A stretch of 64,000 nt of DNA from Sandaracinaceae bacterium. Its GTDB lineage: Bacteria > Myxococcota_A > Polyangia > Polyangiales > Sandaracinaceae. Position 1 is the first letter of the stretch, and the number at the start of each line of letters is the position of its first letter. This document shows, piece by piece, positions 18,082 to 26,578 of this stretch. Both the position numbers and the translations under genes were made by a program. The stretch spans positions 1 to 64,000 of the forward strand of contig JAHBWG010000050.1 of assembly GCA_019637095.1 (NCBI GenBank). Direction: 5' to 3'. The notes under the pieces are model-generated. The model saw only the letters and a program-made list of their open reading frames with translations. It searched no databases and was not told where the DNA came from.

Positions 18082-19572
18082 TCACTCGCGCGGCCCGCTC
18101 GGATCGTCGACCGAGACGAGCGGCGAGAAGAAGTTGTCCTTCTTCACGTACTCGTCGACGCGGAACGCGAACTTGTAGCTCGGCGCCGCGCGCTGGTTGC
18201 AGTCCGTCCGCTCGCAGAAGCGGCACGTCGTCCCGACGGGGACGCTCATCTTCACCGGATCGACGAACGGCATGTCGTCGGCGTAGACGAGGTGCTTCGC
18301 GTCGTCCGCGTGGGTGCCCAGGCCGATCGCGTACACCGTGCCGTGGGTGAGCGAGCCGCGCGACGGCTCGCTCGAGACGCGCGCGAAGCAGAAGTAGCGC
18401 GAGCCGTCCGGGAAGACCGAGTACTGCCGGTGGATGGTGTGCGGCGTCATGAACGCGCCGTGCACCGCCCACTTCGGACACGAGCCCGTCCCGTGCGGAA
18501 ACTTGAGCCCCGTCGACGAGTAGCGCTTCGAGATGTTCCCGGCGAGGTCGACGCGCAGGAAGTGGAGCGGCACGCCCGGCCGCTCCGGATCGCCGAGGTT
18601 GCAGAGCCGGTGCGCCACCGTCTCGTAGCTCGAGCCGAAGATCGTCACGAGCCGCTCGACGTCGTAGCGCGTGCGGATCACCTGCTCGTAGAACGGCCGG
18701 TACGGCAGGAGCAGCGCGCCGGCGAGGTAGTTCGCGAGGTGGATCTTCAAGAGGCGCCCCGTCTCGGAGTGCCGCGCCGGGTGGTCGACCGCGATCGTCT
18801 CGTGCAGGCGCTCCTGGTCGAGCAGACGCAGGCCGATGGTGTGCGCGAGCTGGAACTTGCGGCGATAGGCGGGCACGTCGAAGGACATGCGCAGGCGCCC
18901 GCGATCGGGATCGAAGCGGCGGATCACGCTCGACGAGGCGTCGTCGTCGACGTCGACGAGCTCGACCTCGACGCCGAGGTGCGCGCGGAGCGTGCGCACG
19001 AGCTCGTCCGTCGTGACGCGGTCGCGCAGCCCGGTCTCGGCGCGGAACGCGTCGGCCCGCTCCTCGAGGATCGGGAAGTAGTTCCCGTGCGCCTCGAGGA
19101 AGTCGGTCACCTCGTCGAAGGGGCTGTAGTCGAAGTCGAGATCGCCGCCAGCGGGCTCGTCGCGCTCCCGCCGCGCGAGATCGCGCAGGAGGTGATCGAG
19201 CTGCCCGCGCGTGTTCTTGTAGAGGTTGAACAGCGCGGTGATCGTCGTGGCGACCTTGGGCTCGGCGCCCATCGACGCGAGGTCCTCGCGGCTCAGGCTG
19301 AGCGTGCGCAACAGCGGCTCGTCGAGCAGCCGCGCGAGGCCCTCCTCGACGCGCGGCTCGCCGAGGCTGACCATGAACTCCTCCATCCCGACGCCGTAGA
19401 TCTCCAGCGCCGAGAGCAGGAGCGGCAGCTGGACGGGCCGCTTCCCCTTCTCGATCAGGCTCAGATATGCGGCGGACACGCCGAGCTCGCGCGCGACCTC
19501 GCCCTGCGGCAGCGCGCGCTCGAGGCGCAGCTCGCGCAGGCGCCGGCCCATGTTGTCGTGGCGCCCCTTCAC
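18082..19572 (-). CDS. XRE-family regulator with ImmA/IrrE-like and acyl-CoA-type C-terminal domains
   Basis: 496 residues from the GTG at 19572; the ATG at 19551 is an alternative start. An N-terminal Cro/CI helix-turn-helix (MGRRLRELRLERALPQGEVARELGVSAAYLSLIEKGKRPV) is followed by a degenerate IrrE-like domain: AYRRKFQLAHTIGLRLL, without the HExxH zinc motif. The C-terminal half (SCPKWAVHGAF... CRFCERTDCNQRAAPSYKF) is the Cys-containing domain of the RamB/MccR/ShrR group, which senses short acyl-CoAs and controls glyoxylate or propionate pathways. No such metabolic genes are nearby, so its target is open. It diverges from sodB across 90 bp. Confidence 0.88.
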   Translation of the reverse strand: MKGRHDNMGRRLRELRLERALPQGEVARELGVSAAYLSLIEKGKRPVQLPLLLSALEIYGVGMEEFMVSLGEPRVEEGLARLLDEPLLRTLSLSREDLASMGAEPKVATTITALFNLYKNTRGQLDHLLRDLARRERDEPAGGDLDFDYSPFDEVTDFLEAHGNYFPILEERADAFRAETGLRDRVTTDELVRTLRAHLGVEVELVDVDDDASSSVIRRFDPDRGRLRMSFDVPAYRRKFQLAHTIGLRLLDQERLHETIAVDHPARHSETGRLLKIHLANYLAGALLLPYRPFYEQVIRTRYDVERLVTIFGSSYETVAHRLCNLGDPERPGVPLHFLRVDLAGNISKRYSSTGLKFPHGTGSCPKWAVHGAFMTPHTIHRQYSVFPDGSRYFCFARVSSEPSRGSLTHGTVYAIGLGTHADDAKHLVYADDMPFVDPVKMSVPVGTTCRFCERTDCNQRAAPSYKFAFRVDEYVKKDNFFSPLVSVDDPSGPRE

Positions 19573-19604
19573 TTCCGGCCGACTTTACGTCTAGAGTTCC
19601 GGCC
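19573..19604. promoter_or_regulatory. direct repeats TTCCGGCC between the regulator and sodB
   Basis: TTCCGGCC occurs at 19573-19580 and 19597-19604, 24 bp apart. A weak sigma70-like promoter for sodB, TTCACT (19568) and TAGAGT (19592) with an 18-bp spacer, overlaps them. They may bind the divergent XRE regulator. AGAGAGGAA upstream of 19663 is the sodB ribosome binding site. Confidence 0.35.
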
Positions 19605-19662
19605 CCGCACACGCTCCGTGGCGACAGCCGCGGAAACGAGAGAAGAGAAGAGAGAGGAAACG

Positions 19663-20241
19663 ATGGCCATCACCCTTCCCGAGCTTCCCTACGCCAAGGA
19701 CGCGCTCGCGCCCCACATCTCCGAGCGCACGCTCGAGTTCCACTACGGCAAGCACCACGCCGGATACGTCACGAAGCTCAACGCGGCGATCGACGAGGAC
19801 CCCTCGCTCGCCGGCAAGAGCCTCGACGAGCTCGTCCGCACGACCAAGGGCGGCGTCTACAACAACGCCGCGCAGATCTGGAACCACACGTTCTACTGGC
19901 AGAGCATGAGCCCCAAGGGCGGCGGCGCGCCGCGCGGCGCCATCGCCGACGCGATCGACGCCAGCTTCGGCAGCTTCGACAACTTCAAGGCCGCGTTCAC
20001 GAAGGCGGCCGGCGGCCACTTCGGCAGCGGCTGGGCCTGGGCGGTCAAGGACGGCGAGCGCGGAGTGAAGGTGATCGAGACCCACGACGCGATCTGCGCG
20101 ATGGGCATCGGCGAGTCGCCCCTGCTCGTCTGCGACGTCTGGGAGCACGCGTACTACATCGACTACCAGAACGCGCGCCCGAGCTACATCGAGGCGTGGT
20201 GGAACCTGGTCAACTGGGACCACGCGAACGCGCAGCTCTGA
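19663..20241 (+). CDS. sodB: iron superoxide dismutase
   Basis: 192 residues. It converts superoxide to oxygen and hydrogen peroxide in the cytoplasm. Metal ligands are H27, H75, D158 and H162 (in DVWEHAYYIDYQNARP). The NNAAQIWNHTFYW block, with Q71 in the N-terminal half, marks the iron type, since manganese enzymes place the active-site Gln later. A purine-rich ribosome binding site (AGAGAGGAA) precedes the ATG. Its TGA is followed at once, and in the same frame, by the TTG start of hutH. Pairing with histidine ammonia-lyase is unusual. Confidence 0.96.
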   Translation: MAITLPELPYAKDALAPHISERTLEFHYGKHHAGYVTKLNAAIDEDPSLAGKSLDELVRTTKGGVYNNAAQIWNHTFYWQSMSPKGGGAPRGAIADAIDASFGSFDNFKAAFTKAAGGHFGSGWAWAVKDGERGVKVIETHDAICAMGIGESPLLVCDVWEHAYYIDYQNARPSYIEAWWNLVNWDHANAQL

Positions 20242-21792
20242 TTGGCCACCCCCTCGACGACGGTCTCCCTCGGGGAGCCTTGGACGCTCGACGCGCTCGG
20301 CCGGATCGCCTCCGGCCGAGCGTCCGTCGTGTTCGGCGCCGAGGCGCGCGCGCGGGTCGCGCGGGCCCGCGCGGTCGTGGACCGGCTCGCGAACGCGGGC
20401 GACGAGGCCCCGAACGTCTACGGCGTGAACACCGGCTTCGGCGCGCTCGCCGAGACGCGCATCGCCGCCGATCAGGTGCGCACGCTCCAGCGCAACCTCG
20501 TGCGCAGCCACGCGTGCGGGGTCGGCGACGACCTCTCGACCGACGCGGTCCGCGCGATGATGGCGCTGCGTGCGCAGACGATCGCGATGGGCTGCTCGGG
20601 CGCGCGGCCCGAGCTCGTCGACCTGCTCGTCGCGATGCTGGAGCGCGGCGTGGTGCCGCGCATTCCGTCGCAGGGCTCGGTGGGCGCGAGCGGAGACCTC
20701 GCGCCGCTCGCGCACCTCGCGCTCGTGATGATCGGCGAGGGCGAGGCGGACGTCGGGGGCCGCAAGATGAGCGGGGCCGAGGCCCTGCGCGAGGTGGGGC
20801 TCGACCCGGTGACGCTCGAGGCCAAGGAGGGGCTCGCGCTGATCAACGGCACGCAGCTCATCGTCGCGGTGGGCGCGCTCGCCATCCTCGAGGGCGAGCG
20901 GCTCGCGACGCACGCGGACCTCGTCGGCGCGATGAGCCTCGAGGCGCTGCAGGGGAGCGCGCGCCCGTTCGACCCGCGCATCCAGGAGGTCCGGCCTCAC
21001 CCCGGCCAGGCGCTGACGGCGGCGAACCTCCGCGCGCTGCTCGCGGACAGCGAGATCATGGAGAGCCACCGGGACTGCAAGAAGGTGCAGGACCCCTACT
21101 CGCTGCGCTGCATGCCGCAGATCCACGGCGCGACGCGCGACGCTCTCGCCTACGCCCGCGCCGTGTTCGAGCGCGAGATCGTGGCGGCGACCGACAACCC
21201 GCTCGTGTTCGCGGAGACGGGCGAGATCGTGAGCGGCGGGAACTTCCACGGGCAGCCCCTGGCGATCGCCATCGACACGGCCGCGATCGCGATCGCCGAG
21301 CTCGCGAACGCGTCGGAGCGGCGGATCGAGCAGCTCGTGAACCCCGCCCTCTCGAGCGGCCTGCCCCCGTTCCTGGCGCCGCACACCGGGCTCGACTCGG
21401 GCTTCATGATGGCGCAGGTGACGGCCGCGGCGCTCGTGAGCGAGAACAAGGTGCTCTGTCATCCGTCGTCGGTGGACTCGATCCCGAGCTCGGCGGGCAA
21501 GGAGGACCACGTGTCGATGGGCAGCATCGGCGCGCGCAAGGCGCGGCAGGTCGCGACCCACGTCCGGCGGGTCCTCGCGATCGAGGCGCTCGTCGCCGCG
21601 CAGGGGCTCGATCTGCGCGCGCCGCTCCGGGCAGGCGTCGGGGTCCGCGCGGCGCAACGGGCGTTGCGCGCTTCGATCCCGACCCTCACCGAGGATCGCC
21701 CCCTCTACCGGGACATCGAGCTCGCGACCCAGATGCTCACCGAGGGGGCGCTCGTCGAGGCCGCCGAGGCCGCCACCGTGCCCCTGCATTGA
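20242..21792 (+). CDS. hutH: histidine ammonia-lyase
   Basis: 516 residues; it deaminates L-histidine to urocanate, the first step of histidine breakdown. The MIO cofactor forms from A149-S150-G151 in [15 protein letters not shown]60 in [10 protein letters not shown] is the conserved base. S89-H90 in VRSHACGVG is the pair that marks histidine rather than tyrosine or phenylalanine lyases. The start is TTG, directly after and in frame with the sodB TGA. N-terminal family similarity begins within about 7 residues of it, so no later start fits. No other hut genes are in the window. Shared transcription with sodB is likely. Confidence 0.94.
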   Translation: MATPSTTVSLGEPWTLDALGRIASGRASVVFGAEARARVARARAVVDRLANAGDEAPNVYGVNTGFGALAETRIAADQVRTLQRNLVRSHACGVGDDLSTDAVRAMMALRAQTIAMGCSGARPELVDLLVAMLERGVVPRIPSQGSVGASGDLAPLAHLALVMIGEGEADVGGRKMSGAEALREVGLDPVTLEAKEGLALINGTQLIVAVGALAILEGERLATHADLVGAMSLEALQGSARPFDPRIQEVRPHPGQALTAANLRALLADSEIMESHRDCKKVQDPYSLRCMPQIHGATRDALAYARAVFEREIVAATDNPLVFAETGEIVSGGNFHGQPLAIAIDTAAIAIAELANASERRIEQLVNPALSSGLPPFLAPHTGLDSGFMMAQVTAAALVSENKVLCHPSSVDSIPSSAGKEDHVSMGSIGARKARQVATHVRRVLAIEALVAAQGLDLRAPLRAGVGVRAAQRALRASIPTLTEDRPLYRDIELATQMLTEGALVEAAEAATVPLH

Positions 21793-21844
21793 GCGGATCT
21801 CGGTAGAATTCTGCGGTTGTCCCCGATATCGTACGCCTCACTCG

Positions 21845-24800
21845 ATGCCGACGACCGAAGAGCGGATCGATGCCCTCCGCGCGGAGCTCGACGCCACCGC
21901 GGACAGCGAGCGGCGAGCCGTGGTCCAATACGAGATCGGGCACCTGACCCAGCACGCGCTCGGCAACGAGGCGCAGGCCGTCCGGGAGTACCTCTCCGCG
22001 TACAACCACGACCCGCACTTCCGGCCGCCGCTCTTCGCGCTGTTGACCCTCTTCGAGCGCCGGCGCTCGATCAAGAACCTCCTGCGCCTCTACGACGCCG
22101 AGGCGCGCAGCGCGACCAACCCGCGCGAGGCCGCGTCGGCGCTCGCCAACCGCGCGGTGTTGATGAGCGACCAGCTCGGCGAGCCGGAGGAGGCGCAGAA
22201 GCTCCTCGCCACCGCGTTCGAGCAGGCGGCCGAGGCGCCCGATCTCGCGCTGCTCTACGAGCACGAGCTCCTCGCGGCGGGCCGCACCGACGTGGCCATC
22301 GCGGTGACCGAGGCGCGCGCGGACCTCGTGCGCGACCCGGTGCTCGCCACGCTGTTGCGGCTCGAGGTCGCCCGCGACCGAGAGGCCGCCGGCGACGTGG
22401 ACGGCGCGATCGCCGCCCTGCGCGAGGCGCTCTCTCGACCCGCCGCGCGCTGGCGCGTGCTCGGTGAGCTCGAGCGGATCGCGCGCCGCGCCGGGCGCCC
22501 GGTCGAGCTCGCGGCGGCGCTCGAGGCGCAGGCGCGGCTCGCCGTCGCCGCCGGCCGCGGCGAGGACCGCGGCCAACGCTCCGGCGCGTTCTCGGTCCAG
22601 CGCGTCTCGGACGAGCCCGCGGCCGGCGCGCGGGCCGCCGCGCTCTACCGAGACGCGGCGCGCCTGCGCAACACGGCGCTCGCGGACCCGGAGGGCGCGC
22701 GGCGCCTCTACGAGGAGGCGCTCGCGCTCCGCCCGGACGACGCGCTCTTGCGCTACGAGCGCATGCTCGCGTGCGAGCTCGCGGGGGACCTCGACGCGGC
22801 CGCGGAGGAGGCGACGCGCTTCCTCGACGCGGGGGCCGAGGGGCCGCTCGCCGCCTCGCTGCACTTCCGCCGCGCCGAGCAGGCGCAGGCGCGCGGAGAC
22901 GCCGAGCTCGCGCGCGAGTCGCTGAAGAAGGGGCTCGAGGCCGACCCGGGCTCGGTCGTGCTCGCGACCATGTTCGACGATCTCGCGCGCGCGACCGGCG
23001 CGCTGCCCGAAGCCCACGCCCGGCTCGTCGCGGCCGCGGAGGGCGCCGAGGGCGAGGCGCGCGCCCACCTCCTCTTCGAGGCGGGCGACGTCGCCGCCTA
23101 CGGCCTCGGGGACGCGGACGCGGCGCGCACCGCGTACCTCGGCGCCGCCGCGGCGTCCGGGGACCCGACGCCGATCCTGCGCGAGGGCCTCGTCGCCGCG
23201 CAGCGCCTCGGGGACGCGAACGGCGCCGCCGCGTTCTGCCGTGGCCTGCTCGCGCGCGAGCTCGACGACGAGGAGCGCAGCGCGCTGCTGCGGGACACGC
23301 TCGAGCTCGAGCGCCTCGTGCTCGAGGACCGCGAGGCCGCGGCCGCGACCGAGGAAGCCGCGCTCGGCGCGCCGGCCGCGCGCAAGTGGGCGCCGGACCT
23401 CGTGCGGGTCGACGCCGCGCTCGGCGGCGATCTCGCGTTGCTCGCGCGCGCCCACCGCGCCCTCGCCGAGCGCGCCGACGACGACGAGACGACCGCGGCC
23501 CACCTCTCGGCCGCCGGCCGCGCGCTCGCCCGCGCCGGGCAGGACGAGGGCGCGATCGAGGCCCTGCGCGCCGCGCTCGCGAAGTCGCCCGGGCACCCGT
23601 ACGCGATGGCGCTCCTCGAGGAGGTGCTGCGGGCGCGCGGGGACGCCGAAGAGGTCGTGCGCCTCCTGCGCGAGGCAGCCGAGCGCTCCGACGGGCCGCG
23701 CGCCGCCGAGACGCGGCTGCTCCTCGCCGGCGCCGCCGCCGAGGCGGCGGACGACGTCGAGCGGGCGATCAGCGCCTACGAGGAGGCGGCCGAGCGAAGC
23801 CCGGCCTCGCTCGCGCCCGTGCTCGCCCTGCGCCGCCTCGCCGAGTCGCGCAAGGACCCGCAGCTCCTCTTGCGGGCGCTCGAGGCGCTCAGCCAGCGCG
23901 AGCGGGCGGCGGGCGCGCCCGGTCGCCACACGCTCGCGCTCGCCGAGCACTACGACCTGATCAGCGGCAAGCCGGAGCTCGCCGAGGAGCCGCTCCGCGA
24001 GGCGCTGCGCGGCAAGCTCGCGCTCGCCGCCGCCGTCGACCTCGCGCTCGTCCCGATCCACGGCGGCGACGCGACGCGCCTGGCCGGGCTCGAGCGCCTG
24101 CTCGCCCAGGCGGGCCCCGAGGCGCGGCCCGGCATGCTGCGCGAGGCGGCGAGCGCCGCGCTCGCGGTCGGGGATCACCCGAAGGCGCGCGCGCTGATCG
24201 CGGAGCTGCGCGAGGTCGCGCCGCGCGATCGCTGGGCGGGCCTCGGGGCGCTCCGGCTCGCCGCGCGCGCGCCGGACGAGCGCGCGATGCGCGCCGAGGC
24301 GTGGACGAGCCTCGGCCGCGCGACGGACGATCCCGCGGCGGCGGCCGAGCTCGTCAACCACGGGCTCCGAGCCCAGGTGATGCGCGCAGGCTCCGAGGCG
24401 GTCGACGACGCGGTCATGGTCGCCTACGAGGTGCTCTCGCTCGCGCCCGAGTCGCTGCACGCGGCGGTCGCGCTCGACGAGGCGCTCTCGGCGGGCGACG
24501 ATCCGGAGGGCCGGGCCGAGGCGCTCGGCGCGTGGCGCGCCCACGCGGGCGAGGCCGGGCGCGCGGCGCTCGAGCTCGCGGAGGGCCGCGCGCTCGCCGC
24601 CGCCGGCCGCCCGCGCGAAGCGCTCGAGATCCTGCTGCGCGTCGCCGTCGCCGATCCCGACGACCTCGCGAGCTGGGAGGCGGTGCGCGTCTGCGCGCGC
24701 GAGGCCGGCGCGTGGGCACCGCTCGTCGAGGCCTGCGATCGCATGGCGCACCTGGTGGACGACGACGAGCTCAAGGTGCTGCTCTGGGAGGAGTCCGCGG

Positions 24801-26578
24801 CGGTCCTGATGGACGCGCTGAAGGAGGACGATCGCGCCGAGCGCCGGCTCCAGCGCGTGCTCGCGATCGACGCGCGGCGTCCGATCGCCTACGGCCGCAT
24901 GCACGACCTCTTGGCCGAGCGGGGCGACGACGAGGGGCTCCTCGCCCTCGTCAGCCACCGCATCGGGCTGCTCGATGATCCCGAGGAGCTCTGCAAGCTC
25001 TACTACGAGCAAGCTCGCTTGCTTCGCTCATTCGGGCGCCGCGAGGCCGCGCTGACCGCGCTCGACAACCTCCTGATGCTCGACGAGAGCCACGTCGGCG
25101 GGCTCGCGCTGATGGTCGAGGTCCAGGTGCAGGCGGAGAACTGGGCCGGCGCGGTCGACGCGCTGCAACACCTCGCCGCGGCGAACGACGTGCCGGGCGC
25201 GCAGCGTCGCATCGCGCGCCTCGGCGCGGCGGACTTCCTCGACAACCGGCTGGCCAACCCCGCGGGCGCCCTCGCCGAGCTCGACGCGCTCCACGCTGCG
25301 GGCCTCGCCGACATCGAGATCTACGAGCGGATGGCGACCATCGCCGAGCGCCTCGGCAAGTTCGACGCCGCGATCGAGGCGCTCGGGCACGGGGTCGAGA
25401 GCGCGCCGAGCGCGGGGATCGCCGCCCGGCTCGAGCGCCGCGCGGGCGCCCTGCACCTCGAGGAGCGCGGCGATCCGGCCGCCGCCGCCGACGCCTACCG
25501 GCGCGCGCTCGCGCTCGCGCCGACCGACGTGCGCGCGGGGGAGGCGCTCGCGCGCATCCTGCCCGAGAGCGAGCGGGTCGAGATGAGCCTCAACGTCGAG
25601 CGCAGCGTGCGCCAGGCGCTGATGCGCGACCCGTTCGACGCGAAGCTCCTGCGCTCGCTCGCCCGCACCGGCGCGTGGCGCGGAGACGAGGCCCTGCAAG
25701 ACGCCGTGCTCGGTGTGCTCGTCGCGATCGGGCTCGCGAACGAGCAGGAGGTCGAGGCCTGGACCGCGTCGCCGCCGCGCGCCGCGCCGCACGCCGCCCT
25801 CGACGACGCCGCGATCACGCGCCTGGCCGGCCCGCTGATCGCGAGCCCCGCGCACCGGCTCGCCGCCGCGCTCGCCGAGTGCACCGAGGAGATGGACGGG
25901 CTCGAGCCGAGCGGCTTCGGCCTCGGCCGCGGCGATCAGGTGAAGTCCGACACGCCGCTGCGCAACGAGCTGCGCCTGCTCGGCGGGATGTTCGGCCTGC
26001 CCGCGGCGGAGCTCTTCTCCGGTGGGCCCGAGCCCACGCGGCTCGACCTCGCGCCGCGCTTCAAGGGCGCGCCGACGTGGATCACCGGCGCGGCGGTCAG
26101 CGCGCCGCTCACCCGGGACCAGCGCTTCACGGTGGGCTGGCTCGCGTTCGGGGCGCGGCTCGGCGTCGCGCCGTTCGTGCGCCGCGGGCCGATCGGCGCC
26201 TCGCTCGCGATCTTCGCCGGCGCCGAGGCCGCCGAGGCGCCGCTGCCCGCCGGTCAGGGCCGGCCCGGGCTGGAGGACACGCGCAAGCGGATCTACAAGG
26301 CGATGCCGCGCCGCGTGCGCAAGGCGGTGCCCGAGCTCGTGCGCACGCTAGGGGACGACGGCCGCGGGATCGACGCGTGGGCCGCCGGCCTCGCGCGGCT
26401 CGCGCACCGCGCGGGCGCCCTCGCCGCGAACGATCCCGGGATCGCGCTCGCGCGCGTCCTGGGCGACATGCCGCGGGTGGAGACGGTGCGCGCCTCCGCC
26501 GACGCGATGGACATCATCTCGTTCTGGCTCTCGCCGGACTGTTGCGCGCTCCGGCGGCGCCTGGGGCTCGTGACGTGA
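21845..26578 (+). CDS. giant tetratricopeptide-repeat protein 1
   Basis: 1577 residues with no signal peptide or membrane segment. Almost the whole length is helical TPR-type repeats rich in Ala, Glu, Leu and Arg (for example ARRLYEEALALRPDDALLRYERMLACELAGDLDAAAEE). The last 230 residues form a different domain: LFGLPAAELFSGG, FKGAPTWITGAAV, FTVGWLAFGARLGVAPFV. This aligns with the C-terminus of the next protein, so the two are diverged paralogues. Likely a cytoplasmic scaffold; partners are unknown. Its TGA overlaps the GTG start of the next gene. Confidence 0.88.
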   Translation: MPTTEERIDALRAELDATADSERRAVVQYEIGHLTQHALGNEAQAVREYLSAYNHDPHFRPPLFALLTLFERRRSIKNLLRLYDAEARSATNPREAASALANRAVLMSDQLGEPEEAQKLLATAFEQAAEAPDLALLYEHELLAAGRTDVAIAVTEARADLVRDPVLATLLRLEVARDREAAGDVDGAIAALREALSRPAARWRVLGELERIARRAGRPVELAAALEAQARLAVAAGRGEDRGQRSGAFSVQRVSDEPAAGARAAALYRDAARLRNTALADPEGARRLYEEALALRPDDALLRYERMLACELAGDLDAAAEEATRFLDAGAEGPLAASLHFRRAEQAQARGDAELARESLKKGLEADPGSVVLATMFDDLARATGALPEAHARLVAAAEGAEGEARAHLLFEAGDVAAYGLGDADAARTAYLGAAAASGDPTPILREGLVAAQRLGDANGAAAFCRGLLARELDDEERSALLRDTLELERLVLEDREAAAATEEAALGAPAARKWAPDLVRVDAALGGDLALLARAHRALAERADDDETTAAHLSAAGRALARAGQDEGAIEALRAALAKSPGHPYAMALLEEVLRARGDAEEVVRLLREAAERSDGPRAAETRLLLAGAAAEAADDVERAISAYEEAAERSPASLAPVLALRRLAESRKDPQLLLRALEALSQRERAAGAPGRHTLALAEHYDLISGKPELAEEPLREALRGKLALAAAVDLALVPIHGGDATRLAGLERLLAQAGPEARPGMLREAASAALAVGDHPKARALIAELREVAPRDRWAGLGALRLAARAPDERAMRAEAWTSLGRATDDPAAAAELVNHGLRAQVMRAGSEAVDDAVMVAYEVLSLAPESLHAAVALDEALSAGDDPEGRAEALGAWRAHAGEAGRAALELAEGRALAAAGRPREALEILLRVAVADPDDLASWEAVRVCAREAGAWAPLVEACDRMAHLVDDDELKVLLWEESAAVLMDALKEDDRAERRLQRVLAIDARRPIAYGRMHDLLAERGDDEGLLALVSHRIGLLDDPEELCKLYYEQARLLRSFGRREAALTALDNLLMLDESHVGGLALMVEVQVQAENWAGAVDALQHLAAANDVPGAQRRIARLGAADFLDNRLANPAGALAELDALHAAGLADIEIYERMATIAERLGKFDAAIEALGHGVESAPSAGIAARLERRAGALHLEERGDPAAAADAYRRALALAPTDVRAGEALARILPESERVEMSLNVERSVRQALMRDPFDAKLLRSLARTGAWRGDEALQDAVLGVLVAIGLANEQEVEAWTASPPRAAPHAALDDAAITRLAGPLIASPAHRLAAALAECTEEMDGLEPSGFGLGRGDQVKSDTPLRNELRLLGGMFGLPAAELFSGGPEPTRLDLAPRFKGAPTWITGAAVSAPLTRDQRFTVGWLAFGARLGVAPFVRRGPIGASLAIFAGAEAAEAPLPAGQGRPGLEDTRKRIYKAMPRRVRKAVPELVRTLGDDGRGIDAWAAGLARLAHRAGALAANDPGIALARVLGDMPRVETVRASADAMDIISFWLSPDCCALRRRLGLVT

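Noticed and set aside
20242-21792. Tyrosine or phenylalanine ammonia-lyase or aminomutase instead of hutH
   Set aside because: The selectivity pair is Ser-His (89-90), which is the histidine-lyase type.
21737-25012. 1091-codon open frame on the minus strand
   Set aside because: It mirrors the first giant TPR gene and shows no recognisable domain.
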